A DNA stretch of 64,000 nucleotides, taken from assembly GCA_903905455.1 (NCBI GenBank), contig CAIVGN010000072.1:1-64000 (forward strand). The letters are read 5' to 3'. The stretch comes from an uncultured Archangium sp. Its GTDB lineage: Bacteria > Myxococcota > Myxococcia > Myxococcales > Myxococcaceae. A program made the position numbers and the translations under genes. The notes beneath the pieces were generated by a model. It ran no database searches, was not told the DNA's origin, and saw only the letters and a program-made list of their open reading frames with translations. Below are positions 43,169 to 51,103 of this stretch, piece by piece; within the stretch, counting starts at the first letter, position 1; each line of letters starts with the position of its first letter.

Positions 43169-44512
43169 CTACGGGGTCTGATCAGCGCAGTCGGTCGGGT
43201 GCAGCACGTGGGTGTACGTCGCGGACGTGCCGGGGATCATCCCGGCGTTGTTGAAGCAGGTCGTCGAGCTGACGCCTCCGTCGGTGCACGTCGTCTGCGT
43301 GTACGTGTCCCAGACCCCGATGAGGCCGTTGGGGAAGGTGACGGTGCCGCCGTCGAGCACCACGTTGCGCACGTCGCAGTGGGAGATGACGCCGTTCTCG
43401 AGCACCGCGCCCTCGAAGGTGCGGAAGTTGTTCACCAGCACGCCGTTCGACAGCTCGTAGCCGAAGTAGCGCGTGTCATTGGGGAGCGCCGAGATGCGCT
43501 TGAGCGCTGACGGGTAGATGTTGCTGACCGAGATCGGCCCCGGCAGCCGCACCCGCGCGCCAACGTAGCTCGGCTCCGCGCGGATCGCCCCCAGCGCCCC
43601 GAAGGTGGACGGAACGGTGAGCGCTGCGAGCGGTACGCGCGTGCCCACCTTGGTGATGATCAACGGCTCGCACGGCGGCGACGAGGACAACGCGCACACG
43701 TAGCCGAGGGGCTTGCTGGGAACGAAGTCGAACCCCGACTTCACCATCACGCGGTAGCCCTCTTGCTGCTGGAAGGACGCCTCGAAGCCCACCATGCCGC
43801 TGATGTTCAGGACGTCCCCGACCTGCGGGAAGTAGTCGATGGCCCCGTCGCAGCGGAACTTCTCGACCCACACCCCGAACCTCGGGTTGTTCGCGTCGGC
43901 GACCCAGAAGGTGGCGTTGACGCCGGTGCTCGAGCTGCCGGCACACAGGCTCGTGGCTGTCGAGACGCGCGCGAAGGAGATGGCGGTGACCACCACGCCC
44001 TGCAGGTTCACGTTCGAGGGAAAGACCCCCGCGCTGCGCACGGACTGCACGGTGTCGATGGTGGTGCCGCCACCACCACCCGTGGCCGTGCCTCCGCCGC
44101 CGCCCGTCGCCGTGCCGCCGCCACCGCCCGTAGCCGGGCCTCCGCCACCACCCGTGGCCGTGCCTCCGCCACCACCCGTCGCCGTCCCTCCGCCGCCGCC
44201 CGTGGCCCTGCCTCCCCCACCGCCCGTCGCCGTGCCTCCACCCGTGGCCGTGCCACCGCCCGTTGCGCTGCTCCCGCCGCCGGTGCCGCTGGTGCTGGCG
44301 GTGCACTGCCCGAAGATGCACGACGACCCGATGACGCAGGACGTACACAGACCACCGCTGGCACCACACGTGAGCGGCGTGATCGGTCGGCACACGTCCT
44401 TCGCGTCACAACAGCCGTTGGGACACGAGGTCGCATCGCACGTCGACGCGGCCGTGCCGCAACCGCTGGCGGCGAGGACCAGGAGGAGAACCGGGAGAAC
44501 GCGAGGACTCAT
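43169..44512 (-). CDS. Gly-rich-linker lipoprotein
   Basis: A 447-residue lipoprotein (LPVLLLVLAASGCG, Cys ~18) with a small Cys-rich domain (CPNGCCDAKDVCRPI), a long linker of TATGGGGG repeats, and a ~280-residue C-terminal domain (IDTVQSVRSAGVFPSNVNLQ, FWVADANNPRFGVWVEKF) resembling the oligonucleotide/oligosaccharide-binding-like domains of other myxobacterial lipoproteins. The linker places the domain far from the membrane. Start 44512 gives the signal peptide directly. Function unknown. Confidence 0.75.
   Translation of the reverse strand: MSPRVLPVLLLVLAASGCGTAASTCDATSCPNGCCDAKDVCRPITPLTCGASGGLCTSCVIGSSCIFGQCTASTSGTGGGSSATGGGTATGGGTATGGGGGRATGGGGGTATGGGGGTATGGGGGPATGGGGGTATGGGGGTATGGGGGTTIDTVQSVRSAGVFPSNVNLQGVVVTAISFARVSTATSLCAGSSSTGVNATFWVADANNPRFGVWVEKFRCDGAIDYFPQVGDVLNISGMVGFEASFQQQEGYRVMVKSGFDFVPSKPLGYVCALSSSPPCEPLIITKVGTRVPLAALTVPSTFGALGAIRAEPSYVGARVRLPGPISVSNIYPSALKRISALPNDTRYFGYELSNGVLVNNFRTFEGAVLENGVISHCDVRNVVLDGGTVTFPNGLIGVWDTYTQTTCTDGGVSSTTCFNNAGMIPGTSATYTHVLHPTDCADQTP
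44068..44280. repeat. In-frame 21-bp tandem repeats (TATGGGG linker)
   Basis: About six 21-nt units of the type (A/G)CCACCACCCGTGGCCGTGC on the + strand encode ATGGGGG heptads of the lipoprotein on the - strand, plus two shorter units. Copies differ slightly (Thr, Pro or Arg first), so the array has been edited; unit number is likely to vary between strains. Confidence 0.75.
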
Positions 44513-44559
44513 GGCCGCTGTGTCGCTCGTTTGGAAGGCGAAGGCCATCGCCTCGACAG

Positions 44560-44964
44560 CTACACCCAGTTCTCGACCTCGAGCCCCTCGATGCGGGCGA
44601 ACTCGCGGACGTTGTTCGTCACCAGGACCAGGCCAGCAGCGCGGGCGTGCGCAGCGATCCACAGGTCGTTGCTCCCAATGATCCGCCCCTTCTTCTCGAG
44701 GCTCGCGCGGATCTTTCCGTAGAACTCCCCCGCGGCAGGGGGAAGCGCCTGGACGTCCATCAATGCGGCCAGTTGGTCGATCGTGGCCAACGCGCGTTCC
44801 TTCGACTGACTCTTCTCAGCCCCAAACCGGAGCTCGCCGAACGACACGACTGACATCGCCAACTCCGACGCGGCGTGCCTCGCGAACCGCTTTCGCACCG
44901 AGGGAGGGTTGTGCTTCGCGATGTAGATGCAGATGCGCGTGTCGAGCAGGTACCGGGCGGCCAT
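44560..44964 (-). CDS. vapC: PIN-domain toxin of a VapBC system
   Basis: A 134-residue PIN ribonuclease. The expected acidic residues are visible: Asp in YLLDTRICIYIAK, Glu in VSFGELRFG, Asp in GSNDLWIAAHARAAG, followed by LVTNNVREF. VapC toxins cleave tRNA or rRNA when the antitoxin is lost. The start overlaps the vapB stop by one base (TGATG), the normal arrangement. Confidence 0.92.
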   Translation of the reverse strand: MAARYLLDTRICIYIAKHNPPSVRKRFARHAASELAMSVVSFGELRFGAEKSQSKERALATIDQLAALMDVQALPPAAGEFYGKIRASLEKKGRIIGSNDLWIAAHARAAGLVLVTNNVREFARIEGLEVENWV

Positions 44965-45194
44965 CAGAGCAACTCCCGCTCCTGGGACGGCCCGTCATCC
45001 CGGCCGCCTTCCATGAAGTCTTCTGGAAGTGAGGCGAGCGCATCGAAGATCGCTGCCGCGCTCTGCGGGCGGACCCGAAGGACGATCTCGTCCCCTCGGC
45101 GGAAGATCTCCACCTCGTCGACCGAGAGGCGGAACTCTTTCGGCAGCCGCACCGCCTGGCTGTTCCCTGACTGAAACACTCGCGCCGTGGTCAT
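44964..45194 (-). CDS. vapB: VapB-type (AbrB-fold) antitoxin
   Basis: A 76-residue antitoxin with the swapped-hairpin DNA-binding domain (MTTARVFQSGNSQAVRLPKE) and a C-terminal helix that should wrap the toxin (PQSAAAIFDALASLPEDFM). ATG 45194 has GGAGG 5 nt upstream; the earlier ATG at 45221 lies inside the promoter palindrome and is rejected. It should repress its own operon with VapC. Confidence 0.92.
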   Translation of the reverse strand: MTTARVFQSGNSQAVRLPKEFRLSVDEVEIFRRGDEIVLRVRPQSAAAIFDALASLPEDFMEGGRDDGPSQERELL

Positions 45195-45211
45195 CGGGGC
45201 CTCCGGGATGG

Positions 45212-45228
45212 ATATACGCATCGTATAT
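45212..45228. promoter_or_regulatory. VapBC operator palindrome
   Basis: ATATACG (45212-45218), CAT, CGTATAT (45222-45228) is a perfect 7-bp inverted repeat with a 3-nt spacer, 18 nt upstream of vapB. AT-rich, it probably overlaps the -10 region and binds VapB. Confidence 0.7.
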
Positions 45229-45271
45229 ACACCGGCGTCACGGGTTCAGGAGCCCCTGCCAGGCCACGCCC

Positions 45272-45667
45272 TCAGCGACGCTCGTAGCAGTAGATTTCTG
45301 GCGTCGAGCCCGGACAATCGAAGGGCGTCCCGAAGGTGCGCGACGAGTTCGTGAGGCGAGGTCCACACTCAAAAGCGATGTCGCCGCTCTGCCAGACGCC
45401 GACCAACCCCGCGTCACGCTCGAAGTAGCGAACCGAGGCAGTGGATCCTGAAAACCCCACAAGATGGCGACCACCCTCACAGGTGGTCACCGTGATGGAG
45501 GGGCACGAAGCGCCCGCGTCAAACGGGGACAGTCCCGACGCAATGTCGACATACGAGGTGCATGACCCCGCGTCGCAATAGGCACTGAGCGGCTGCTCAC
45601 AGGGTGGTGGCGCACAGGCCAGCAGGACAACCGACTGCAGCAACACCATTCCAATGAGCTTGCGCAC
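45272..45667 (-). CDS. Small Cys-rich lipoprotein
   Basis: A 131-residue lipoprotein (MRKLIGMVLLQSVVLLAC, Cys ~18) with about ten cysteines in a compact beta-rich body (CDAGSCTSYVDIASG, ITVTTCEGGRHLVGF, VWQSGDIAFECG). No family recognised. Encoded alone, on the same strand as vapBC but separated from it by 77 nt. Confidence 0.7.
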   Translation of the reverse strand: MRKLIGMVLLQSVVLLACAPPPCEQPLSAYCDAGSCTSYVDIASGLSPFDAGASCPSITVTTCEGGRHLVGFSGSTASVRYFERDAGLVGVWQSGDIAFECGPRLTNSSRTFGTPFDCPGSTPEIYCYERR

Positions 45668-45723
45668 CAGAACTCCTCCCTCACCCTGAGCATCGAACTC
45701 CGCCCCGTGGAGCGGCGGAGGTA

Positions 45724-45963
45724 CTACGCGACGGCCCTGCCCTGCCTACCACCCTCGGCGGTTCCACTTCCCAGCCGGGTGGCGCGCAGCCCACCCGCAT
45801 CGACTCCCCCGTCCAGGACTTCCTCTGCGGCGCCGGCATCGATCGCCACCAGTCCCGTTTGGAGCGCTTCCGCCGGAAAACACGCATCACTCCCGAGCGA
45901 ACTGGCGACGATCGCGAGGAAACTGGCGGAAACGAGTGCTGAACGCGGCGGAGACGGGCTCAT
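45724..45963 (-). CDS. Small putative secreted protein
   Basis: A 79-codon frame starting MSPSPPRSALVSASFLAIVA, a plausible short signal peptide, followed by SDACFPAEALQTGLVAIDAG and DAG-type low-complexity sequence. An in-frame ATG at 45984 is an alternative start. Codon use looks coding, but there is no homologue I recognise and the region next to it is degenerate, so this may be a fragment of a longer gene. Confidence 0.4.
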   Translation of the reverse strand: MSPSPPRSALVSASFLAIVASSLGSDACFPAEALQTGLVAIDAGAAEEVLDGGVDAGGLRATRLGSGTAEGGRQGRAVA

Positions 45964-46024
45964 CTGCGGCTGAGCAAGCGACATGCCGCGTGGGCTGATC
46001 ACCTGGAGCGTGCCCACCTCGACT

Positions 46025-46135
46025 TCACGTGTCCCGTGCGAAGTCTCCGCGCAGGTCCTCGACGGCCACGGGCTCGAAGAATTGGAGCGAGGTGGCACGC
46101 CACGCCGTGAGCATCTGAGCGAAGGGGACGCCGCC
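46025..46135 (-). pseudogene. Diverged copy of the 3' end of the transglutaminase-like gene
   Basis: On the - strand this encodes PFAQMLTAWRATSLQFFEPV then AVEDLRGDFARDT and a stop, against PFEQMLAAWRATYPHFFEGV then GVEELRGDFARET in the gene at 47765: about 24 of 33 residues agree by eye, and the stop codon is kept. Similarity continues ~10 nt past the stop. Nothing upstream of this point matches. The GyrB-like gene lies exactly between the two copies. The remaining ~150 nt to 46288 shows no recognisable gene. Confidence 0.75.
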
Positions 46136-46288
46136 TCGGACTCGCGAGGACCTATGACAAAATGTCGGTCACCCAGGGGCGACCCTCCCCTGCCTGTCGG
46201 ACAGCTCGCCACGGCCGAGCGGGTCTCGCGGTGCCACGTGCCGGTCAGCAGCGTGAACTGCACGTTTCGTTTGCCGTGGGCGCACTGC

Positions 46289-47740
46289 TCAGCGCGTGCG
46301 CCGCTTTGCCTGAGCCTCGCGCTCGGCGACGCGGTCCCACCACCACGGTGATGCAGTGAGCGCACGCACCACGACGTCGCGCACCGCGAGGCGCGCGGTC
46401 TCGACTTCGAGCGCGGCCTTGGTCGGGCCGCGGAAGCGCGGGTGCAGCAACCACACGTGCACCACGGCGGTGAGGCCGGCGATGGCGCGCCTCGCGAGCG
46501 CCTCCGTCGGTGCCGTCCTTCCGATCGCCTCGAGCAGTCCTTCGGCGTGCGACCCATTCAACTCGGTGGCGGCGCAGTTCACGAACGAGACGAGCCGCCG
46601 CTCCGCCTGCGTCGCGTCCCAGCAGAGCGCGAGCTCGACCTCGACCTCGTTGGCCTCGCCCTGCACCGACAGCACGGTCTCGGGCACGGCGTTCGGCGCG
46701 AGCTGGCGCACCCACGCGGCGAGACCTTCGGGCTGCTGCAGCAGGTGGCCCTGCCAGGTCAGCTTCAGGTCCGGAAGCAAGTAGCCGAGCGGCTCGAACA
46801 GCTTCGTCAGCGCCGGGAGGTCGTGCCGGGCCTCTCCGAAGACGACCGGGTCGGGGAGGTAGCGGATGCGCGTCCCCCGGCGGGTCGTCACGCCGAGCGC
46901 GGTGAGCGGGTCGGTCAACTGGCCCTGCTCGAAGACCGCGCGGTGCAGCACCCCGTCGCGCACCGTCTCGACCTCGAAGCGTTGGCTGAGCGCCTGCACC
47001 ACGGCGACGCCCACACCGGCGAGCCCGGGTCTCACGTGGAGATGTGGGTGGTGACCATCGAGCGTGGGCGTGAAGTGGAGTGACGAGAAGATGGCCGTGA
47101 ACGCGGGGTACCCCTTGAACGTGGCTTCGAGCGGCAGGCCATCACCATCGTCTTCCACCGTCACCCAGCCCTCGGCGTCGATGCCCACGTCGATGCGCGT
47201 CGCGCGGGCCGCGAGGTTGAGATCGAGCGCGTTGGCGAAGACCTCGAAGACCAACGTGCCAAGCCCCCGCGCACCGGTGTCGCCGATGTACATGCCCGGG
47301 CGAACGCGCACCGGCGCGATCCCCTCGAGCACCACCAGCGGCGCGGCATCCTCGTCGTAGTCGAGCGCGCCGAGCGCACGCAGGGCCGAGCGCATCTCTG
47401 GCGAGTTCGGCAGCGGGCAGGCCAGCACGGCGTCGAGGAACGCGCGGGGCGGGCCATAGCCATGCTTCGCGATGAAGTGCCGGAGCTGAGGAGACGCCAC
47501 GAAGACGCCGTCACCCGACGGCACGAGCAGCGCCCGGTCACCCAGCCAGCTCGTACACAACGGGCAGACCTGCTCGCGATCAGCACTGTTGATCTCGAAC
47601 AGGACGGCGATCCGCTCGCGCAGGGCCTGCGACACTTCGCCGCGTCGGTATGGGTGCTCCGCATCGAGCCAGCCGATGGCCCGTGTGTGGCGGAGGTGCC
47701 CGAAGGCCGGCACCGCTGCGAGGTCTTCAATCCACGCCAT
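46289..47740 (-). CDS. GyrB-like GHKL ATPase/transducer protein lacking TOPRIM
   Basis: A 483-residue protein. After a ~135-residue unique N-terminal region with CPLCTSWLGDRALLVPS, it has the GyrB/ParE ATPase core: VRPGMYIGDTGARGLGTLV, then EVFANALDLN with the catalytic Glu and Mg-binding Asn in place, VTVEDDGDGLP with the N2-box Asp, and GVGVAVVQALSQRFEV. A transducer-like domain follows with QTK-loop-like sequence not obvious. There is no TOPRIM or C-terminal domain, so it cannot work as a full gyrase subunit. The N-terminal Cys pair is unusual. It lies between a gene and that gene's displaced tail. Confidence 0.78.
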   Translation of the reverse strand: MAWIEDLAAVPAFGHLRHTRAIGWLDAEHPYRRGEVSQALRERIAVLFEINSADREQVCPLCTSWLGDRALLVPSGDGVFVASPQLRHFIAKHGYGPPRAFLDAVLACPLPNSPEMRSALRALGALDYDEDAAPLVVLEGIAPVRVRPGMYIGDTGARGLGTLVFEVFANALDLNLAARATRIDVGIDAEGWVTVEDDGDGLPLEATFKGYPAFTAIFSSLHFTPTLDGHHPHLHVRPGLAGVGVAVVQALSQRFEVETVRDGVLHRAVFEQGQLTDPLTALGVTTRRGTRIRYLPDPVVFGEARHDLPALTKLFEPLGYLLPDLKLTWQGHLLQQPEGLAAWVRQLAPNAVPETVLSVQGEANEVEVELALCWDATQAERRLVSFVNCAATELNGSHAEGLLEAIGRTAPTEALARRAIAGLTAVVHVWLLHPRFRGPTKAALEVETARLAVRDVVVRALTASPWWWDRVAEREAQAKRRTR

Positions 47741-47764
47741 GGCGACCCTCGCGACGACTCGAGT

Positions 47765-48421
47765 TCACGTCTCTCGCGCGAAGTCTCCCCGCAGCTCCTC
47801 GACGCCCACGCCCTCGAAGAAGTGGGGGTACGTCGCGCGCCAGGCGGCGAGCATCTGCTCGAAGGGGAAGTCGTCGAAGCTGCCGTGGTCGACGCGGTAC
47901 TCCATGAAGCGCGCGCCCTTCCCGTTGTGCGGCTGCAGCAGTGAATCGTTCACCCCGTCGAACTCCAGCGGCGCCACGCCGAAGCGCGCGCAGAGCCGGC
48001 GATCGAACGCGGGCGTCGACTTCACCCAACGCCCCCCGAGCCACGCATCGGTGGAGCCGTGGAAGACGAAGACCTCGGTGCGCATCATCTCCAGCAGGCG
48101 CGTGGTGGCGAGGTGGTTGACCACGTCGGCGAAGCCCACCCGCGAGGGGATGCCCACGGCCCGCAGCGCCGCCGCGTAGAGCAAGGCCTTGGTCACGCAG
48201 AAGCCGCGCTTGCGAGTCCACGTGGCGCTGGCGGTCAGTTGCTCGGGGTCGAAGCTCGCGGTGTACGGGTCGTAGACCACTTCGTCGCGCACGATGAGGA
48301 AGAGGCGCGTGGCCTTCTCGACCGGCGAGGCGGCGTCGGCGACGCGCGCGGCGAGCTCGAGGATCGCGGGGTGTTGCCAGTCGAGGAACGGCGTGGGGGC
48401 GAGCTGGGCGGACTGCGGCAT
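47765..48421 (-). CDS. Transglutaminase-like cysteine protease-fold protein
   Basis: A 218-residue protein of the transglutaminase-like superfamily. The triad is visible: Cys in RKRGFCVTKALLYAAALRAV, His in EVFVFHGSTDAWLGG, Asp in KSTPAFDRRLC. ATG 48421 is preferred over the upstream ATG at 48478, which adds only low-complexity sequence. No signal peptide, so it acts inside the cell on an unknown substrate. It follows aceK after 19 nt and may be co-transcribed with it. Its last ~115 bp recur at 46025-46135. Confidence 0.85.
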   Translation of the reverse strand: MPQSAQLAPTPFLDWQHPAILELAARVADAASPVEKATRLFLIVRDEVVYDPYTASFDPEQLTASATWTRKRGFCVTKALLYAAALRAVGIPSRVGFADVVNHLATTRLLEMMRTEVFVFHGSTDAWLGGRWVKSTPAFDRRLCARFGVAPLEFDGVNDSLLQPHNGKGARFMEYRVDHGSFDDFPFEQMLAAWRATYPHFFEGVGVEELRGDFARET

Positions 48422-48440
48422 GGGGACGGGGCTCGAGGAC

Positions 48441-50174
48441 TCACGCCTGCACGTGCGCGTGGGGAAAGCGGAGGGCATCGGGGTACGGCACCACGTCGTC
48501 TTCTTCGCCCTGGCGCAGCTGCTCCTGCTTGTGGAGCCAGAAGCCCGGGGTGCACAGGTCGCCGTGCATGGAGAGGAAGAGGTCGCGGGCCTTCGCGCTG
48601 GAGAAGAGGAACGGGGGAAACTCCTCGGGGAAGATGTCCTTGGGGTCCACGTAGAACCACGGCTCGCGCGACATCGACTCGTCGTCGTCGCGGGCGGTGG
48701 GCAGCGCGCGGAACTGGCACTCGGTGACCGGGGCGATCTCGTCGTAGTCGTAGAAGACGACGCGGCCCGCGCGGGTGACGCCGAAGTTCTTGAGCAGCAG
48801 GTCCCCGGGGAAGATGTTCGAGCCGGCGAGCTCGCGAATGGCCTTGCCGTACTCGTCGAGACCCGCGCGCAGCTTCGCGTCGTCGGCGTGCTCCAACCAC
48901 AGGTCGAGCGGCACCATGCGGCGCTCGATGTACAGGTGGTCGATGACCAGCTGGTCGCCGGTCTCGGTGAGCTGCGAGGGCACCTTGGTCCGCAGCTCCT
49001 CGAGCAGCGTGGGCTCGAAGCGGCTCAAGGGGAAGGCGACCTCCGAGTACTCGAGGGTGTCGGCCATGCGCCCCACGCGGTCGTGGTACCGCACCAGCTG
49101 GTACTTCGCCTCGACGGTCTTGCGGTCGATGTCCTTGGGCGGCGCGAAGTGGTCGCGGATGATCTTGAACACGTAGGGAAACGACGGGAGCGTGAAGACG
49201 ACCATCACCATGCCCTTCACGCCCGGCGCGATGACGAAGCGGTCGGTGGAGTGGCGCAGGTGCTCGAGCAGGTCGCGGTAGAAGAGCGTCTTGCCCTGCT
49301 TGTGCAGCCCCAGCGAGGTGTAGAGCTCGGCCGGCGGCTTGTCGGGGAAGAAGGTCTTCAGGAAGTTCACGAAGGCGCTGGGCACCTCCATGTCGGCCAT
49401 GAAGTACGCCCGGGCGAGCGAGAAGAGCTGGCCCAGCTGCTCCCGGCCGGCGAGCAGCGCGTCGAGGTACAGCGCCCCCTGCTCGTTCTTGCGAATGGGA
49501 ATGGCGAAGGGGATGCGCACCGTGCCGGTGTCGAGGCGACCGATGAGCGTGGCCGAGCGGCTCCGGTAGAAGAGCGACGAGAGCACGTGCAACTGCAGCG
49601 ACGGCGTCACCTCGCGCGGCGCCGGCAACAGCTCGCGCAGCCGGTGCACCACGGCCTTCAAGTCACGGTCGAGGTCTTCCCAGGGGGAACGCAGCTGCAG
49701 GTCGCTCACCGCCGAGCGCAGCGTGCCGCGAATGCCCAGCTGCGCCGGGTAGTAGACGCGCCAGGTCTGCTGCAAGCCCTCGATGTGCTCGGTGGCCACG
49801 GCCGAGCGCCAGAAGACGTGGGCGTTCGTGTAGTAGGTGCGCGCCAGCACGCGCGAGGCGACGGAGTTGAAGAAGGTCTCGGCGAGCTCGGGCTGCTGGT
49901 GCTGCAGGAGGAAGGTGACGTAGGCCTCCTTGATGGCCGGCCACATCGACTCGTGCTGCGCCTCGGGGAAGCGGTGGTCGATGATCTCCACGGCCTCGCG
50001 CACGCGCACGTCGTACATGCCGAAGCGCTCCTGGTGCGCCGCCTTCGCCGCGGCCCAGTCACCGCGATCGAACCGATCCTTCGCGCCCGCGCTGACGGTG
50101 CGGAAGACCCGGTAGTGCTTGTCGAAGCCATCGAGGATGGTGCGGGCGACCTGCGCTGCGACGTTCGACGCCAT
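48441..50174 (-). CDS. aceK: Isocitrate dehydrogenase kinase/phosphatase
   Basis: A 577-residue protein, the usual AceK length (578 in E. coli). Clear family blocks: FYRSRSATLIGRL, the ATP-loop region APGVKGMVMVVFTLPSFPYVF, DHLYIERRMVPLDLWLE, and the active-site segment GSNIFPGDLLLKNFGVTRAG then RVVFYDYDEI with the catalytic Asp residues. It phosphorylates and dephosphorylates isocitrate dehydrogenase to switch carbon into the glyoxylate bypass. No isocitrate lyase, malate synthase or icd is nearby, unlike the enterobacterial aceBAK operon. Confidence 0.95.
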   Translation of the reverse strand: MASNVAAQVARTILDGFDKHYRVFRTVSAGAKDRFDRGDWAAAKAAHQERFGMYDVRVREAVEIIDHRFPEAQHESMWPAIKEAYVTFLLQHQQPELAETFFNSVASRVLARTYYTNAHVFWRSAVATEHIEGLQQTWRVYYPAQLGIRGTLRSAVSDLQLRSPWEDLDRDLKAVVHRLRELLPAPREVTPSLQLHVLSSLFYRSRSATLIGRLDTGTVRIPFAIPIRKNEQGALYLDALLAGREQLGQLFSLARAYFMADMEVPSAFVNFLKTFFPDKPPAELYTSLGLHKQGKTLFYRDLLEHLRHSTDRFVIAPGVKGMVMVVFTLPSFPYVFKIIRDHFAPPKDIDRKTVEAKYQLVRYHDRVGRMADTLEYSEVAFPLSRFEPTLLEELRTKVPSQLTETGDQLVIDHLYIERRMVPLDLWLEHADDAKLRAGLDEYGKAIRELAGSNIFPGDLLLKNFGVTRAGRVVFYDYDEIAPVTECQFRALPTARDDDESMSREPWFYVDPKDIFPEEFPPFLFSSAKARDLFLSMHGDLCTPGFWLHKQEQLRQGEEDDVVPYPDALRFPHAHVQA

Positions 50175-50197
50175 GGGGCGCAGAGTCTACGGCCTCG

Positions 50198-51073
50198 TCA
50201 ACCCACCGGCGCGAGCAAGGGCGCCTTGCCGCTGAAATCAAATAGCAACGGAGCCAGAAGCGGGAGGCGCAGGTTCACGTAGAGCAGCCCCTCGACCCGC
50301 GGCGCGTCGCGGAAGCCGACGTTCACCCCGAGGCTCAGCTCGAGCCAGTCGGTGAGCAGCACGCCCGCCTTGAGCCCCGCGATGACCGGCTTGTCGTCCT
50401 TCTGCCAGCCGACGTACCCGCGCACCTGCAGCTCGGCGCTCAGGCGCTCGAAGGCGCGCAGGCTGGCGGCCAGGCCCCAGGTGATGGCGTCGTTCTGCCC
50501 AGCCTCGCCCTGCTGCCAGATCCAGTACCCGCCCATGCCGAGCAGGTCGAGCTCGAGGCGGTTGAACTTGAGCCGCTCGCCGACGAGGAACTCGAGGAGG
50601 TACGCGGGACCATCGGTGAAGCGGCGATCTGCGTAGTCCTTGCCGGTGGTGCTCTTGGTCAACGCGCGGAAGCCGATCTTCGGCAGCAGCTCACCGAAGT
50701 CCGCGAGCAGGAACTTGAAGCCGAAGCGCAGGTCGGCCTTGGCGATGCCCTGCTGCCGGGTGAGCTGCCAGTCGGTGAACGTCTGCGGAGATGACCACCA
50801 GAACTCCACCGGGCTGCCTTCCATGTACGCCGACACCCACTTGCCGAACGGCGTGACGAGGCGGAGCTGGGGGAGGATCGAGGTGTCGTAGTTCCACCCG
50901 TACTGCGCGTGGGCGCCGACCTGGAGCAGCGTGTACTTCTCGGTCCACGGGGCCTCGATGGGGAAGCCCGAGACGGCGTTGGCGCCCATGGTGCCCGGGT
51001 TCATCCAGGTCGAGCGCGCGGACGCGGCGGTGGCCAACAGCGTGATTCCCAACAGCAGCGCGCGGCGATTCAT
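50198..51073 (-). CDS. Outer-membrane beta-barrel-like protein
   Basis: A 291-residue exported protein (MNRRALLLGITLLATAASA signal). The mature part alternates aromatic and polar residues in short strands (LQVGAHAQYGWNYDTSI, VSAYMEGSPVEFWW, FGFKFLLADFGELLPKIGF), ending LLFDFSGKAPLLAPVG, as in outer-membrane barrels of about 12 strands. No named family recognised. It stands between aceK and the hydrolase, all leftward, with short gaps. Confidence 0.65.
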   Translation of the reverse strand: MNRRALLLGITLLATAASARSTWMNPGTMGANAVSGFPIEAPWTEKYTLLQVGAHAQYGWNYDTSILPQLRLVTPFGKWVSAYMEGSPVEFWWSSPQTFTDWQLTRQQGIAKADLRFGFKFLLADFGELLPKIGFRALTKSTTGKDYADRRFTDGPAYLLEFLVGERLKFNRLELDLLGMGGYWIWQQGEAGQNDAITWGLAASLRAFERLSAELQVRGYVGWQKDDKPVIAGLKAGVLLTDWLELSLGVNVGFRDAPRVEGLLYVNLRLPLLAPLLFDFSGKAPLLAPVG

Positions 51074-51103
51074 GGGGGCGGCGCCATACCACGCAGCGGT
51101 GGA

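Noticed and set aside
44068-44280. CRISPR-like array
   Set aside because: Units are contiguous 21-bp coding repeats in frame with a lipoprotein and have no spacers; no cas genes nearby.
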